A DNA stretch of 39,904 bases, taken from NCBI GenBank assembly GCA_023437715.1, contig JAEZFK010000067.1, forward strand, positions 1-39,904. The letters run 5' to 3'. Positions 25,231 to 34,169 of this stretch are shown here, piece by piece (the first letter of the stretch is position 1; every line of letters begins with the position of its first letter). Under the pieces are notes generated by a model. It did no database searches, was not told the origin of the DNA, and saw nothing but the letters and a program-made list of their open reading frames with translations. A program made the position numbers and the translations under genes. Source of the DNA: Bacillota bacterium (GTDB taxonomy: Bacteria; Bacillota; Clostridia; Lachnospirales; Lachnospiraceae).

Positions 25231-26625
25231 ATGAGATCAGCAAAAGTTATGTCACTATTCTTAGCGGCCGCAGTTGCGGCATCCGGACTTACTGCATGTT
25301 CCGGCAAAAGTGCCGCGATCAGTGCCGCAGGAGGAGATACCAAGGCCGCAGCGGAAGCGCCCAAAGAGCCCTTTGGCTCTGCCATCAAGTATGACCCGTC
25401 TCTTCCGGTCAATGACGGGAAAGATATTTCCATCGAATTGTGGGAATGGGGGAGCGATAATCTTTTCCAGCAGCTGATTGACGGTTATACGGCGATTCAT
25501 CCAAATGTAAAGATCAAGCTGGTGAATAATCCATGGGATGATTACTGGACCAAGCTTCCGCTGGCCTTAAACGGGAATAATGGACCGGCCATCTTCAATA
25601 TTCATAACAGCTATCACGAAAACCTGATTCAGTATCTGGCGCCCTATGACATTCCTCTGGAACAGCTTCAGGAAGATTTTACCGGCGTAGATGCCCATGT
25701 GATTGATGGAAAGGTCTACTATACGGATTACGGTATGATGACCGGTTCCGTATATTACAACAAGGATATGTGGGAGGCGGCAGGCTTAACGGATGCGGAT
25801 ATTCCAAAGACATGGGATCAGATGAGGGAAGTGGCGAAGAAGCTGACCATTAAGGATGGGGATACCATCACACAGGCCGGACTGAATTTCAACGGCGATT
25901 TTCATCAGAACTATCTCCTGGGTTTAAATTATCAGCTGGGAGAAAACTTGTTCAAAGAAGACGGAAAGACCCCCAATGTGAATTCCGATGCAATGAAGCA
26001 GGTAATGCAGATGCTGGTGGATATGTATGACAAGGATCAGGTTGGCTCCAAGGACTTCGGTGAGAAAGGTGCTGACAGCTTTGGACAGGGATTATCCGCT
26101 ATGGTCATTCAGTGGGGCCATTATTACAATACGCTGAATACCAATTATCCTGACATTAAATTCGGCGTATTTGAGATTCCAACCATGACAGAAGATATGC
26201 CCTATGCTTACAACCGCTACAATGGTGAATCTACACTGGGCATCAACAAGAACGCTCCGGCAGAACAGCAGGCGGTTGCTCAGGATCTCTTAAAATATTA
26301 TCTGGCAAATGATGAAATCCAGAAAACTTTCAACATTGCCATGAGCACCTTCCCGGCCAAGAAATCACTGGCTAATGATGCCGAGATTATGAAGAACCCG
26401 TCTGTCAGCGTATTAAAGGATCACATCGACCACTACATATGGCCGGGCGCCATGCCTGCTACCATGGAGACCTCCTTGCAGAAGGCCGGCCAGGATATTT
26501 TCTATAACGGAGTTTCTATTGATGAAGCCTTAAATGCGGCACAGGAAACCATTATCAAAGATATGAAAAACAGCAGCTTTACGTCTGCGGAGAGTCTGTA
26601 TAAATATGCGGATCAAAAGAAATAA
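25231..26625 (+). CDS. Extracellular sugar-binding lipoprotein (family 1, CUT1 importer)
   Basis: A 464-residue lipoprotein. The signal peptide ends in the lipobox LTAC with Cys23. The mature protein has the family 1 binding-protein fold: ISIELWEWGSDNLFQQLIDGYTA, then HPNVKIKLV, a DDYWTKLPLALNG stretch and MTGSVYYNKDMWEAAGL. It is Trp/Tyr-rich, as expected for stacking on sugar rings. GGAGGAAACG lies before the ATG. It feeds the MalF/MalG-type permeases that follow 53 bp later. With the GH31 enzyme as last gene, the ligand is probably an alpha-linked oligosaccharide. That is inference. Confidence 0.92.
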   Translation: MRSAKVMSLFLAAAVAASGLTACSGKSAAISAAGGDTKAAAEAPKEPFGSAIKYDPSLPVNDGKDISIELWEWGSDNLFQQLIDGYTAIHPNVKIKLVNNPWDDYWTKLPLALNGNNGPAIFNIHNSYHENLIQYLAPYDIPLEQLQEDFTGVDAHVIDGKVYYTDYGMMTGSVYYNKDMWEAAGLTDADIPKTWDQMREVAKKLTIKDGDTITQAGLNFNGDFHQNYLLGLNYQLGENLFKEDGKTPNVNSDAMKQVMQMLVDMYDKDQVGSKDFGEKGADSFGQGLSAMVIQWGHYYNTLNTNYPDIKFGVFEIPTMTEDMPYAYNRYNGESTLGINKNAPAEQQAVAQDLLKYYLANDEIQKTFNIAMSTFPAKKSLANDAEIMKNPSVSVLKDHIDHYIWPGAMPATMETSLQKAGQDIFYNGVSIDEALNAAQETIIKDMKNSSFTSAESLYKYADQKK

Positions 26626-26677
26626 CCGTTATGAGCAATGAAAGCAGCTGAAACAAAAGGAAGAGAGGAAGCAGGCC

Positions 26678-27556
26678 ATGTTAAAAAAGTCGAGGTCATT
26701 GCAAAGCAAAAGTGAAATTCTCCTGCGCAATCTGGTGGTGTGCGGAATGATATTATTTTTCTCTGTGTTTTTAATCATTCCTATTATTATCGCTTTGGCG
26801 GGAAGCTTCCATGAATGGAATCCCTTAAATGGTACATACCGGTTCCTGGGACTGGATAATTATAAGGAAGTATTTGCTAGCGGCCTGTTCTGGAAATCTA
26901 TCTGGAATACCCTGATATTCTCTGCAATCGTGATTGTGTTCCGCGTAGGTCTGGGTCTGGGGATAGCTTATGCTATTTATTCCACACTGATCAGGCACAA
27001 GAGCTTTTTCCGGGCGGTCTATTATATGCCGGTGGTCACACCCATGATTGCCATTGCCTTTGTATGGAAGTTCATGTACAATCCGCAGATCGGCACCATC
27101 AATCAGATTCTGGGTCTTCACATCAACTGGCTGATGAATCCGAAGACAGCGCTTCTGGCCATTATGATTATGACCATATGGAAGGATTTCGGATACGCGG
27201 TTGTCATGTATATGGCAGGGCTTTACTCTCTTCCTACCGACGCTCTGGAGGCGGCCAGCGTCGACGGGGCCGGCAGCTGGCAGAATTTTAAATACATTAT
27301 CTTTCCGCTGCTAAAGCCCATGACATTATTTGTGGTGATTACTTCCATTATTTCCTATATCCAGGCCTACGTACAGGTCATGGTGCTGACCGAGGGAGGA
27401 CCGGGAACGGCCACTTATCTGTCCTCTTATCTGATTTATGATGAAGCGTTTGTAAAATATAATTTTGGCTATGCCTCGGCGCTGTCATTTGTGCTGTTTG
27501 TTATTACAGCCATATTTACCTGGCTGTCATTTAAGGTTTCCGGTTCGGAAGAGTGA
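26678..27556 (+). CDS. MalF-type sugar ABC transporter permease
   Basis: A 292-residue inner membrane protein of the CUT1 importer class with six predicted helices. The EAA loop that contacts the ATPase is LEAASVDGAGSWQNFKYIIFP near residues 191-211. The short periplasmic part (SFHEWNPLNGTYRFLGLDNYKEVF) follows helix 1, as in other Gram-positive members. GGAAGAGAGGAAGCA lies before the ATG. The MalG-type partner starts 13 bp after its stop. It forms half of the channel. Confidence 0.93.
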   Translation: MLKKSRSLQSKSEILLRNLVVCGMILFFSVFLIIPIIIALAGSFHEWNPLNGTYRFLGLDNYKEVFASGLFWKSIWNTLIFSAIVIVFRVGLGLGIAYAIYSTLIRHKSFFRAVYYMPVVTPMIAIAFVWKFMYNPQIGTINQILGLHINWLMNPKTALLAIMIMTIWKDFGYAVVMYMAGLYSLPTDALEAASVDGAGSWQNFKYIIFPLLKPMTLFVVITSIISYIQAYVQVMVLTEGGPGTATYLSSYLIYDEAFVKYNFGYASALSFVLFVITAIFTWLSFKVSGSEE

Positions 27557-27568
27557 GGAGGAGCGGGG

Positions 27569-28390
27569 ATGAGAAGAAAGATAAGCAGTATTGCACTGAA
27601 TATTGTATTGCTTCTGATGGGAATTGTTACCGTGTATCCGTTTGTATGGATGGTGTGTTCTTCCTTTAAGCAGAATAAGGAAATCGTGGCCTTAAAACAG
27701 CAGCTTTTGCCCAATGCAGTTACCTTGGTCAATTACGGGAATATGAATGCCCACTTTAATTTCATGAGATTTTTCATGAACAGCCTGTTTATCACGCTGG
27801 CTGTGACAGTGATGGTAGTCTATACCAGTACGATTTGCGGTTTCGTATTAAGTAAATACCAATTCAAAGGGAGAAACTTGCTTTTTAGCTTTGTCCTGTC
27901 TACCATGATGATTCCGTGGTGCGTGACTATCATCCCCAAATATTCCATGATCCGGTGGTTTGGCTGGCTGGACAGCTATACGGCTCTGCTGGTGCCTGCC
28001 ATGTTCAGCGGCTTTGGCATCTTCATGATGAAGCAGCATATTGCATCCTTACCGGATGAAATCCTGGAAGCAGCCCGGATCGATGGGGCAGGTGAGTTTT
28101 ACATATTTCATAAAATTGTTTTTCCTATGGCGAAAAATGGGATTTCCAGCATTGCGATCTTTCAGTTTCTCTGGTGCTGGGAAGACTTCCTGTGGCCGTA
28201 TTTGATCATTAATGATGAGAAAAAACAGCTGCTGTCTGTAGGGCTGAAAATGTTTAATGGGCAGTATTCTACGGATTACGGAGCTTTGTTTGCGGCTACT
28301 ACGATTTCTATTATTCCTGTGCTGGTGATTTATCTGATTTTCCAGAAGCAGTTTATTGCAGGAATTGCGGCCTCGGCGGTGAAAGGTTGA
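27569..28390 (+). CDS. MalG-type sugar ABC transporter permease
   Basis: A 273-residue protein with six helices and the EAA loop LEAARIDGAGEFYIFHKIVFP. The N-terminus (GIVTVYPFVWMVCSSFKQNKE) is typical of the MalG/LacG group. It pairs with the preceding permease. No ATPase gene is present in the operon, so a shared MsmK/MalK-type ATPase elsewhere on the chromosome should energise the importer, as is known for many Firmicutes CUT1 systems. GGAGGAG lies before the ATG. Confidence 0.93.
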   Translation: MRRKISSIALNIVLLLMGIVTVYPFVWMVCSSFKQNKEIVALKQQLLPNAVTLVNYGNMNAHFNFMRFFMNSLFITLAVTVMVVYTSTICGFVLSKYQFKGRNLLFSFVLSTMMIPWCVTIIPKYSMIRWFGWLDSYTALLVPAMFSGFGIFMMKQHIASLPDEILEAARIDGAGEFYIFHKIVFPMAKNGISSIAIFQFLWCWEDFLWPYLIINDEKKQLLSVGLKMFNGQYSTDYGALFAATTISIIPVLVIYLIFQKQFIAGIAASAVKG

Positions 28391-28473
28391 GTATTTGTCC
28401 GGGGGATGATTGGCAGGTCTCTGACTGAAAATAATTAATTTGCTTAGAAATCGTTTATTCAGGAGGTAAGAAG

Positions 28474-30864
28474 ATGGAATCTAGATTTCATATAGAGACA
28501 AGGCCGAAAGCCCTGTCATGGAATGTGGTCCAGGGAGAAAAGTACAGGATTACGATGCTGACGGATGGGCTGGTGCGCCTGGAATACTGTGAGGATGGAG
28601 TGTTTGAGGACAGACCGACGCAGATGGCGCTGAACAGGGATTTTCCGAAGACAGAGTTCCGGGTGATAGAAAAAGAGAATGAGCTGGAGATCATTACTTC
28701 CAGAATTCATCTGCTTTATGATAAGAAAGAGTTTTCGAAGAACGGACTGAGTGTTCAGGTGCTGGGAGGACTGAGTGCTTATTGGAGTATCTGGCATTAT
28801 TCGGAAGAGTTAACGGATTTAAGAGGAACGGCCCGAACCCTGGATATGATGGATGGAGAGGTGGAGCTGGAGCATGGAATTATGTCCAGATACGGATTTT
28901 CGGTGCTGGATGACAGCAGGTCCCAGGTGATTCGTGAGGATGGCTGGGTAGAACCCCGGAAGAAAGGAATTCAGGATCTCTATTTCTGGGGATATGGGCA
29001 TGATTATAAGGAATGTCTGAAAGATTTTTATTATCTGTGCGGAAAGACGCCCATGCTGCCCAGATATGCGCTGGGGAACTGGTGGAGCAGATATTATAAA
29101 TATACGGAGGAGTCTTATCTGGAGCTGATGGACCGGTTTGAGAAAGAGAATCTGCCATTCACAACGGCAGTTATCGATATGGACTGGCATCTGGTGGATG
29201 TGGATCCGTCTTATGGAAGCGGATGGACGGGATATACGTGGAATCATGAGCTGTTTCCTGACCCGGAGCGGTTTTTAAGAAAGCTTCATGAGCGGGGGTT
29301 GAGAACGACTCTTAATGTGCATCCGGCGGATGGAGTGCGGGCTTATGAAGATGCTTATGAAGAAATGGCAAAGGCCCTCGGTGTAAATGCGGAAGCAGGA
29401 GATCCGGTGAACTTTGACGCGGGCAGCCCGGAGTTTGTGGAGGCTTATTTTAAATATGTGCATCATCCCCTGGAGGAACAGGGCGTGGACTTCTGGTGGG
29501 TGGATTGGCAGCAGGGGGGAAACTGTAAGATCGAAGGGCTGGATCCGCTGTGGATATTGAATCATTTTCATTTCCTGGACAGCGGGCGGAATGGGAAAAG
29601 GCCGATGACATTTTCCCGATATGCAGGACCAGGAAGCCACCGGTATCCGGTGGGATTCTCGGGAGATACGATTACCACATGGGAATCACTGGATTTTCAG
29701 CCTTATTTTACGGTGAATGCGGCAAATATCGGATATGGCTGGTGGAGCCATGATATCGGCGGCCACATGATGGGCTATAAGAATGATGAGATGACAGCCA
29801 GGTGGGTGCAGTTCGGCATCTTTTCTCCGGTGATGCGGCTGCACAGCTCTTACAGTGAATTCAACGGGAAAGAACCCTGGCGGTTCAAGAAGGAAACGGA
29901 ATGGGTTATGGGAGAGGCGCTTCGGATGAGACACCGCATGATGCCCTATCTGTATACCATGAATTACAGAAGCTGGAATAATGACCTGCCGGTGGTAATG
30001 CCTATGTATTATGAGCATCCGGAGAAACGGGAGGCTTACGAGAAGCGGAATCAGTATTATTTCGGGAATGAGCTGCTGGTGGCACCCATAACGAGTCCGA
30101 GAGTGAAAGATCTGAATGTGGGAAAAGTAAAAGCCTGGATTCCGGAAGGCGTATGGTATGATATTTTTACAGGACTTCGGTATCAGGGAGATCGGGTGCT
30201 GGACTTATACAGGGATTTAAACAGCATTCCGGTGCTGGCGAAAGCAGGGGTTATCCTGCCGTTTACGGATGAGATCAGCAGCAATGAGGCGGCAAAGAAT
30301 CCGGATTCTTTCCATGTATATATATATGCGGGGGCAGATGGCTCCTTTATCCTGTATGAGGATGATAATGAGACCAATGGATATATGGCCGAAAACAGCG
30401 TGAGTACGGCTATGGTTTATAAGGACTGCTCCAGCTTTTCGGTACTGCCGGCAGCCGGATGCGTGGAACTGATTCCTGCAGCGCGGTCTTATACGTTGGA
30501 AATTGTCGGAGTGGAAGAAATGAAAGCGGAACAGATCACAGTAACCTCCATGGGCAATACAATTTCATGTACAGTCGCGTATGAGATGGAAAAACATGGA
30601 GTTGTGATAAAAATAAATGGAGTTGACACGTTAACTGGGTGTTCCGTTCTGTTTGATGGAATGAAAATGTATGAGGGCAATGATCTGAAAAAGCGGGCTT
30701 TCGATTTCCTCAATCAGGCAGAGATCGGCTTTGGGTTGAAAGAAGAACTGTACCGGCTGCTGGACTCAGGCAGGGAAAAGACGGTTATTCTGGCGGAATT
30801 AGGGGCCATGGAACTTGATAAGGACCTTAACGGAGTTCTGGTGGAGCTGATTACGGCTTTTTAA
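28474..30864 (+). CDS. Glycoside hydrolase family 31 (alpha-glucosidase or alpha-xylosidase)
   Basis: A 796-residue enzyme without a signal peptide, so cytosolic. An N-terminal beta-sandwich (1-190) leads to the barrel. TTAVIDMDWH marks the start of the active site. The nucleophile is Asp344 in FWWVDWQQG and the acid/base is Asp398 in GFSGDT. WWSHDIGGH and SPVMRLHSSY are further GH31 landmarks. C-terminal beta domains follow, ending in an extra 100-residue tail. The nucleophile motif VDWQQG differs from the common DMNEP/DGNE forms, pointing to a separate subfamily. It is last in the importer operon, 83 bp after malG-like, behind AGGAGG. It should cleave imported alpha-linked oligosaccharides; the exact linkage is unknown. 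Confidence 0.93.
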   Translation: MESRFHIETRPKALSWNVVQGEKYRITMLTDGLVRLEYCEDGVFEDRPTQMALNRDFPKTEFRVIEKENELEIITSRIHLLYDKKEFSKNGLSVQVLGGLSAYWSIWHYSEELTDLRGTARTLDMMDGEVELEHGIMSRYGFSVLDDSRSQVIREDGWVEPRKKGIQDLYFWGYGHDYKECLKDFYYLCGKTPMLPRYALGNWWSRYYKYTEESYLELMDRFEKENLPFTTAVIDMDWHLVDVDPSYGSGWTGYTWNHELFPDPERFLRKLHERGLRTTLNVHPADGVRAYEDAYEEMAKALGVNAEAGDPVNFDAGSPEFVEAYFKYVHHPLEEQGVDFWWVDWQQGGNCKIEGLDPLWILNHFHFLDSGRNGKRPMTFSRYAGPGSHRYPVGFSGDTITTWESLDFQPYFTVNAANIGYGWWSHDIGGHMMGYKNDEMTARWVQFGIFSPVMRLHSSYSEFNGKEPWRFKKETEWVMGEALRMRHRMMPYLYTMNYRSWNNDLPVVMPMYYEHPEKREAYEKRNQYYFGNELLVAPITSPRVKDLNVGKVKAWIPEGVWYDIFTGLRYQGDRVLDLYRDLNSIPVLAKAGVILPFTDEISSNEAAKNPDSFHVYIYAGADGSFILYEDDNETNGYMAENSVSTAMVYKDCSSFSVLPAAGCVELIPAARSYTLEIVGVEEMKAEQITVTSMGNTISCTVAYEMEKHGVVIKINGVDTLTGCSVLFDGMKMYEGNDLKKRAFDFLNQAEIGFGLKEELYRLLDSGREKTVILAELGAMELDKDLNGVLVELITAF

Positions 30865-30893
30865 GTGATTTTAATTATTATAGAAATAAGCAC

Positions 30894-30931
30894 AATCGCC
30901 AATGAGAAAGACTTCTCTTTGGCGGTTTTTT
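30894..30931 (+). terminator. Terminator of the oligosaccharide operon
   Basis: AATCGCCAATGAGAA pairs with TTCTCTTTGGCGGTT (13 of 15), then a T run, 29 bp after the GH31 stop. Confidence 0.85.
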
Positions 30932-30945
30932 ACTTTATAAGAAAT

Positions 30946-30974
30946 TTCTCAAATCACTAAAAATAGTGTATAAT
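30946..30974 (+). promoter_or_regulatory. Putative promoter of the TIM-barrel gene
   Basis: TTCTCA (30946-30951), 17 bp, TATAAT (30969-30974). The leader to the ATG is about 115 bases and has no recognised riboswitch. Confidence 0.5.
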
Positions 30975-31096
30975 AGGAATGAAATAAAAAATGGTATGGC
31001 AAAAGAGTGAAAGGCACAGAGAAAGCCGGGAGTAAAATGTTCAGGCTTATTGAGTTTGCAGAACCTACATAGTAAAAAAGCAAAGGGGACAGACAA

Positions 31097-31777
31097 ATGA
31101 AAGATAGAATTGTACCAAGGATTGATACGAAATTACGCAGCCATACAGTAATTGTGCCTGATACGATTAATCGGGCGACAGGAATTATTATCAACGGCCA
31201 TAGGATTAAATCAATCTTATTTTCCACGGATGTTGCCATTATCGCAAACTGTAATGCGGATGCAGTAATTGCCGTATATCCGTTTACCCCCACAATGCAG
31301 ATCACAAAAGCAATTATTGATGTATCGCAAAAGCCGGTTTTTGCAGGTGTGGGCGGCGGCACAACTGCAGGTGCGAGAGTCCGTGACATTGCCCTGGATG
31401 CTGAGCTGCACGGAGCGACGGCTGTGGTGCTGAATGCTCCGACGAAAACAGAATTTGTAAAAGAACTGGCGGAATACATCGATATTCCGATTGTATTATC
31501 AATTATTTCAATTGATGAAAATTTGGAAGAGAGAATGCTGAATTCCGGAGCCGGAATTATTAATGTATCCGGCGGAAAGAATACTGTTGAGATTATCAGG
31601 GCATTGCGCAGGATTGATGAAACATTTCCGATTATTGCAACCGGAGGGCCAGGCAGAGAGACGATTGAGGCCGTTATTGAAGCGGGAGCGAATGCTGTAA
31701 CATATACGCCGCCGACAAACGGTCAAATATTCAAGGATATTATGGACGAGTACCGCAATCGTTGTAAGAGGTCCTAA
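31097..31777 (+). CDS. Aldolase-like TIM-barrel protein, substrate unknown
   Basis: A 226-residue soluble protein with a repeating beta/alpha pattern. Strands such as DAVIAVYPF, PVFAGVGGGTTAG, ATAVVLNAP, IPIVLSII, AGIINVSGG and IIATGGPG suggest a (beta/alpha)8 barrel. The end of the sequence, GGPGRETIEAVIEAGANAVTYTPP, looks like the C-terminal phosphate-binding loop and closing helices of KDPG-aldolase or phosphoribosyl-type barrels. Similar Firmicutes proteins are annotated only as hydrolase or beta/alpha barrel protein. AAGGGGACA precedes the ATG. gapN lies 170 bp downstream on the same strand and may be co-transcribed, as no terminator is seen between them. No function is assigned beyond a probable phosphorylated ligand. 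Confidence 0.75.
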   Translation: MKDRIVPRIDTKLRSHTVIVPDTINRATGIIINGHRIKSILFSTDVAIIANCNADAVIAVYPFTPTMQITKAIIDVSQKPVFAGVGGGTTAGARVRDIALDAELHGATAVVLNAPTKTEFVKELAEYIDIPIVLSIISIDENLEERMLNSGAGIINVSGGKNTVEIIRALRRIDETFPIIATGGPGRETIEAVIEAGANAVTYTPPTNGQIFKDIMDEYRNRCKRS

Positions 31778-31947
31778 AAAGTTTGAATCCGCAGTTTCTG
31801 CGGGGGTGGCCATAGATACAGGAATGTTTTTAATGATTACACTGCTTCCGGCAGATTATATTGCAATGGTATTGGTATTTGATTCTCATATTTATGATAT
31901 ATTATAAGCAGATGGAAATTGTGAAAGCATTGAAAGGAGAGAATAAT

Positions 31948-33402
31948 ATGTCTGAATTATGTAATAAAGAACTCATTTATGGAAATTTAATCAATGGACA
32001 GTGGGTGGAATCAGCATCAGGCAATGTTATTGCCATAACATCCCCTGTAGATGGTTCTCTTGTGGGTAAGATACAGGCAATCAGCAAAGAAGAGGTCAAT
32101 GAGGTCATCCGGCATTCGAAAGAAAGCCTCTCTTTGTGGGGTGGTATTCCAATATACGAAAAGGCCCGGATACTTTACAAAGCGGCAGAGCTTTTAGAGG
32201 AAAGGGCAGAAGAAATATCGGATATTCTGATGATGGAGATTGCAAAGGATAAGAAATCTTCTGTATCAGAAGTGAAGAGAACCGCAGATTTTCTCCGGTT
32301 TACTGCTGATGCGGGAAAAAGTCTGGAAGGAATCGCAGTGAGCGGTGAGAATTTCCCAGGCGGTTCACGAAATAAGATATCCTATGTAAAAAGAGTTCCT
32401 CTTGGTACCGTATTAGCCATATCGCCCTTTAACTACCCGATTAATTTATCAGCTTCCAAGATAGGGCCGGCGCTGATCGGGGGCAATACGGTAATATTAA
32501 AACCGGCGACACAGGGGGCCGTCAGCGCCCTTCATCTTGTGAAGGCCTTACAGGATGCCGGACTGCCGGCAGGAGTGCTGCAGACCGTTACGGGTAAAGG
32601 CAGTGAGATCGGCGATTACATTGTAACACATGAAAGCATTGATTTTATTAATTTTACAGGCAGCACCGAGGTAGGCAGGCATTTATCCAAGATATCCTGC
32701 ATGACCCCTCTGCTGCTGGAGCTTGGCGGCAAGGATGCGGCTCTTGTACTGGAAGATGCCGATCTGGAGTATGCGGCAAATAATATTGTGGAAGGGGCAT
32801 TTTCTTATTCCGGCCAGCGCTGTACGGCAGTGAAGCGTATTATTACCACAGATAAGGTGGCGGACCGGTTAGTAGATATGGTAAAAACGGGAATTGAAAA
32901 TTTACCGGTGGGAGATCCCAGGGAAAATGCAGTGGTCACTCCCCTGATTGATCAGAAAGCGGCTGATTTTGCTGAATTTTTAATTCAGGATGCCATTGCT
33001 AAGGGTGCAGAGCTTATTGTTGGAAATAAGAGAGAGGGAAATTTAATCTATCCTACGTTGCTGGATAAAGTAACCGTGGATATGGAGATCGCATGGAAAG
33101 AGCCGTTTTCGCCGATTCTTCCGATTATCCGGGTAAAAGATATGGAGGAGGGAATAGAGATTGCTAACCGCTCGGAATATGGCTTACAGTCTTCCGTATT
33201 TACCAGGGATATCAATAAAGCGTTCCGCATTGCTGAAAAATTGGAAGTAGGAACCGTACAGATTAATAATAAAACAGAAAGAGGCCCGGACCATTTCCCG
33301 TTTTTAGGAGTAAAAGCCTCCGGTATGGGTACCCAGGGCGTGAAGTATTCCATAGAAGCAATGACAAGACCAAAAGCAATCACTATTAATTTAACAGAAT
33401 AA
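31948..33402 (+). CDS. gapN: Non-phosphorylating NADP-dependent glyceraldehyde-3-phosphate dehydrogenase
   Basis: A 484-residue aldehyde dehydrogenase superfamily enzyme. Catalytic Cys292 lies in GQRCTAVKR and Glu258 in LLLELGGKDAAL; ISPFNYPINL and GNTVILKPATQGA are the cofactor-binding stretches. SGQRCTAVKR and the C-terminal GTQGVKYSIEAMT closely match the GapN group (EC 1.2.1.9), which oxidises glyceraldehyde-3-phosphate straight to 3-phosphoglycerate and makes NADPH. The start at 31948 is chosen because AAAGGAGA lies 8 bp before it; the longer frame from 31861 would add 29 hydrophobic residues not found in the family. A terminator follows. Confidence 0.92.
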   Translation: MSELCNKELIYGNLINGQWVESASGNVIAITSPVDGSLVGKIQAISKEEVNEVIRHSKESLSLWGGIPIYEKARILYKAAELLEERAEEISDILMMEIAKDKKSSVSEVKRTADFLRFTADAGKSLEGIAVSGENFPGGSRNKISYVKRVPLGTVLAISPFNYPINLSASKIGPALIGGNTVILKPATQGAVSALHLVKALQDAGLPAGVLQTVTGKGSEIGDYIVTHESIDFINFTGSTEVGRHLSKISCMTPLLLELGGKDAALVLEDADLEYAANNIVEGAFSYSGQRCTAVKRIITTDKVADRLVDMVKTGIENLPVGDPRENAVVTPLIDQKAADFAEFLIQDAIAKGAELIVGNKREGNLIYPTLLDKVTVDMEIAWKEPFSPILPIIRVKDMEEGIEIANRSEYGLQSSVFTRDINKAFRIAEKLEVGTVQINNKTERGPDHFPFLGVKASGMGTQGVKYSIEAMTRPKAITINLTE

Positions 33403-33437
33403 ATGAAATCAGAACTGTCTTGACAGCAACTGATGTG

Positions 33438-33470
33438 AAGCCTGCCCTCTTGCATAGGGGCAGGCTTTTT
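33438..33470 (+). terminator. Terminator of gapN
   Basis: AAGCCTGCCC (33438-33447) pairs perfectly with GGGCAGGCTT (33458-33467), followed by T's; 35 bp after the stop. Confidence 0.9.
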
Positions 33471-33530
33471 CGCCTTTTAACGGATGTATCTTCCTGCTTT
33501 ATAAATAAATTTTAAAATATAAAAATCTTC

Positions 33531-33559
33531 TTGACATAACGTAAGAAACAGTATACACT
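33531..33559 (+). promoter_or_regulatory. Promoter of the marR gene
   Basis: A perfect TTGACA (33531-33536), a 17-bp spacer and TACACT (33554-33559); TATACA at 33552 is an alternative -10. The MarR operator starts 5 bp later. Confidence 0.65.
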
Positions 33560-33564
33560 ATTAA

Positions 33565-33585
33565 CAGTGTTAATTATAAATACTG
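33565..33585. promoter_or_regulatory. MarR operator, copy 1
   Basis: Arms CAGTGTT and AATACTG flank a 7-bp spacer; one mismatch from a perfect inverted repeat. The same element occurs at 34130-34150. It overlaps the start of transcription of marR, fitting autorepression. Confidence 0.75.
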
Positions 33586-33615
33586 ATACCTGTTTAAAGG
33601 ATGGAGGTGAATTCC

Positions 33616-34050
33616 TTGAGTAGTATAGAAGAACTGGTCAAGTCTCTGGGTGAGATGAGGTCCGGCGGAAAAGTTATGGATGAATTTAATCGTTCTGCAA
33701 GAGGCGAAGTTTTCATCTTAAGATATCTTCTTGAGAAAAAAGCACCGGTATCGCCGTCTGAACTGAGCGAGGCATTAGACAGCAGTACGGCCAGAATCTC
33801 TGCGGCCCTTCGTACTCTTGAAAAGAAAGGGCAGATTCATCGTGAAATAGACACAACGAACCGGCGTTTTATTCTGGTCACGATTACGGAAGAAGGCCGT
33901 GAGCGGATTCGTGAAAACATGCAGCGAATGCAGAATCATCTGGTTCAGGTATTAACTGAAATGGGGGAAGAGGATGCAAACGAATTTGTACGCCTCTCCA
34001 AACGTTTTTTTGAGATTGCCCAGCGCACCAGACCCGATTCCTTTGAATAG
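33616..34050 (+). CDS. MarR family transcriptional regulator
   Basis: About 144 residues. The winged helix is clear: VSPSELSEALDSSTARISAALRTLEKKG as the helix-turn-helix and REIDTTNRRFILVTITEEG as the wing; helices at both ends should form the dimer interface. A TTG start at 33616 is preferred because GGAGGTGA ends 5 bp before it; the in-frame ATG at 33601 overlaps that ribosome site. It precedes a two-gene ABC exporter, and both units carry the same 21-bp inverted repeat. It is therefore most likely a repressor of itself and of the exporter, released by a toxic or drug-like ligand. Confidence 0.9.
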   Translation: MSSIEELVKSLGEMRSGGKVMDEFNRSARGEVFILRYLLEKKAPVSPSELSEALDSSTARISAALRTLEKKGQIHREIDTTNRRFILVTITEEGRERIRENMQRMQNHLVQVLTEMGEEDANEFVRLSKRFFEIAQRTRPDSFE

Positions 34051-34087
34051 AATAACCGGAACCGGGGAATAAAAATAGTAGGTAGGA

Positions 34088-34112
34088 ATGCAGACCGGAA
34101 AGGTCTGCATTT
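34088..34112 (+). terminator. Hairpin between marR and the exporter genes
   Basis: ATGCAGACC pairs perfectly with GGTCTGCAT around GGAAA. Only a short T run follows, so it may be a partial terminator that sets the ratio of regulator to exporter. Confidence 0.5.
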
Positions 34113-34129
34113 AAAGACAACACATCTAA

Positions 34130-34150
34130 CAGTGTTCAATATAAACACTG
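34130..34150. promoter_or_regulatory. MarR operator, copy 2
   Basis: A perfect inverted repeat, CAGTGTT and AACACTG, with a 7-bp spacer, 20 bp before the exporter start. A 27-bp stretch including it differs from the marR copy at only three positions. Confidence 0.78.
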
Positions 34151-34169
34151 ATAATGAGGAGGCTTTTTT

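Noticed and set aside
28442..28466. Possible cre (CcpA) site before the GH31 gene
   Set aside because: Only part of the consensus (GAAATCG followed by TTTA) is present; the outer conserved bases do not match.
31780..31906. Open frame after the TIM-barrel stop encoding a hydrophobic stretch of about 40 residues
   Set aside because: It looks somewhat protein-like and could be a remnant, but it has no start with a ribosome site, no recognisable family and ends before gapN. Not enough to list as a gene.
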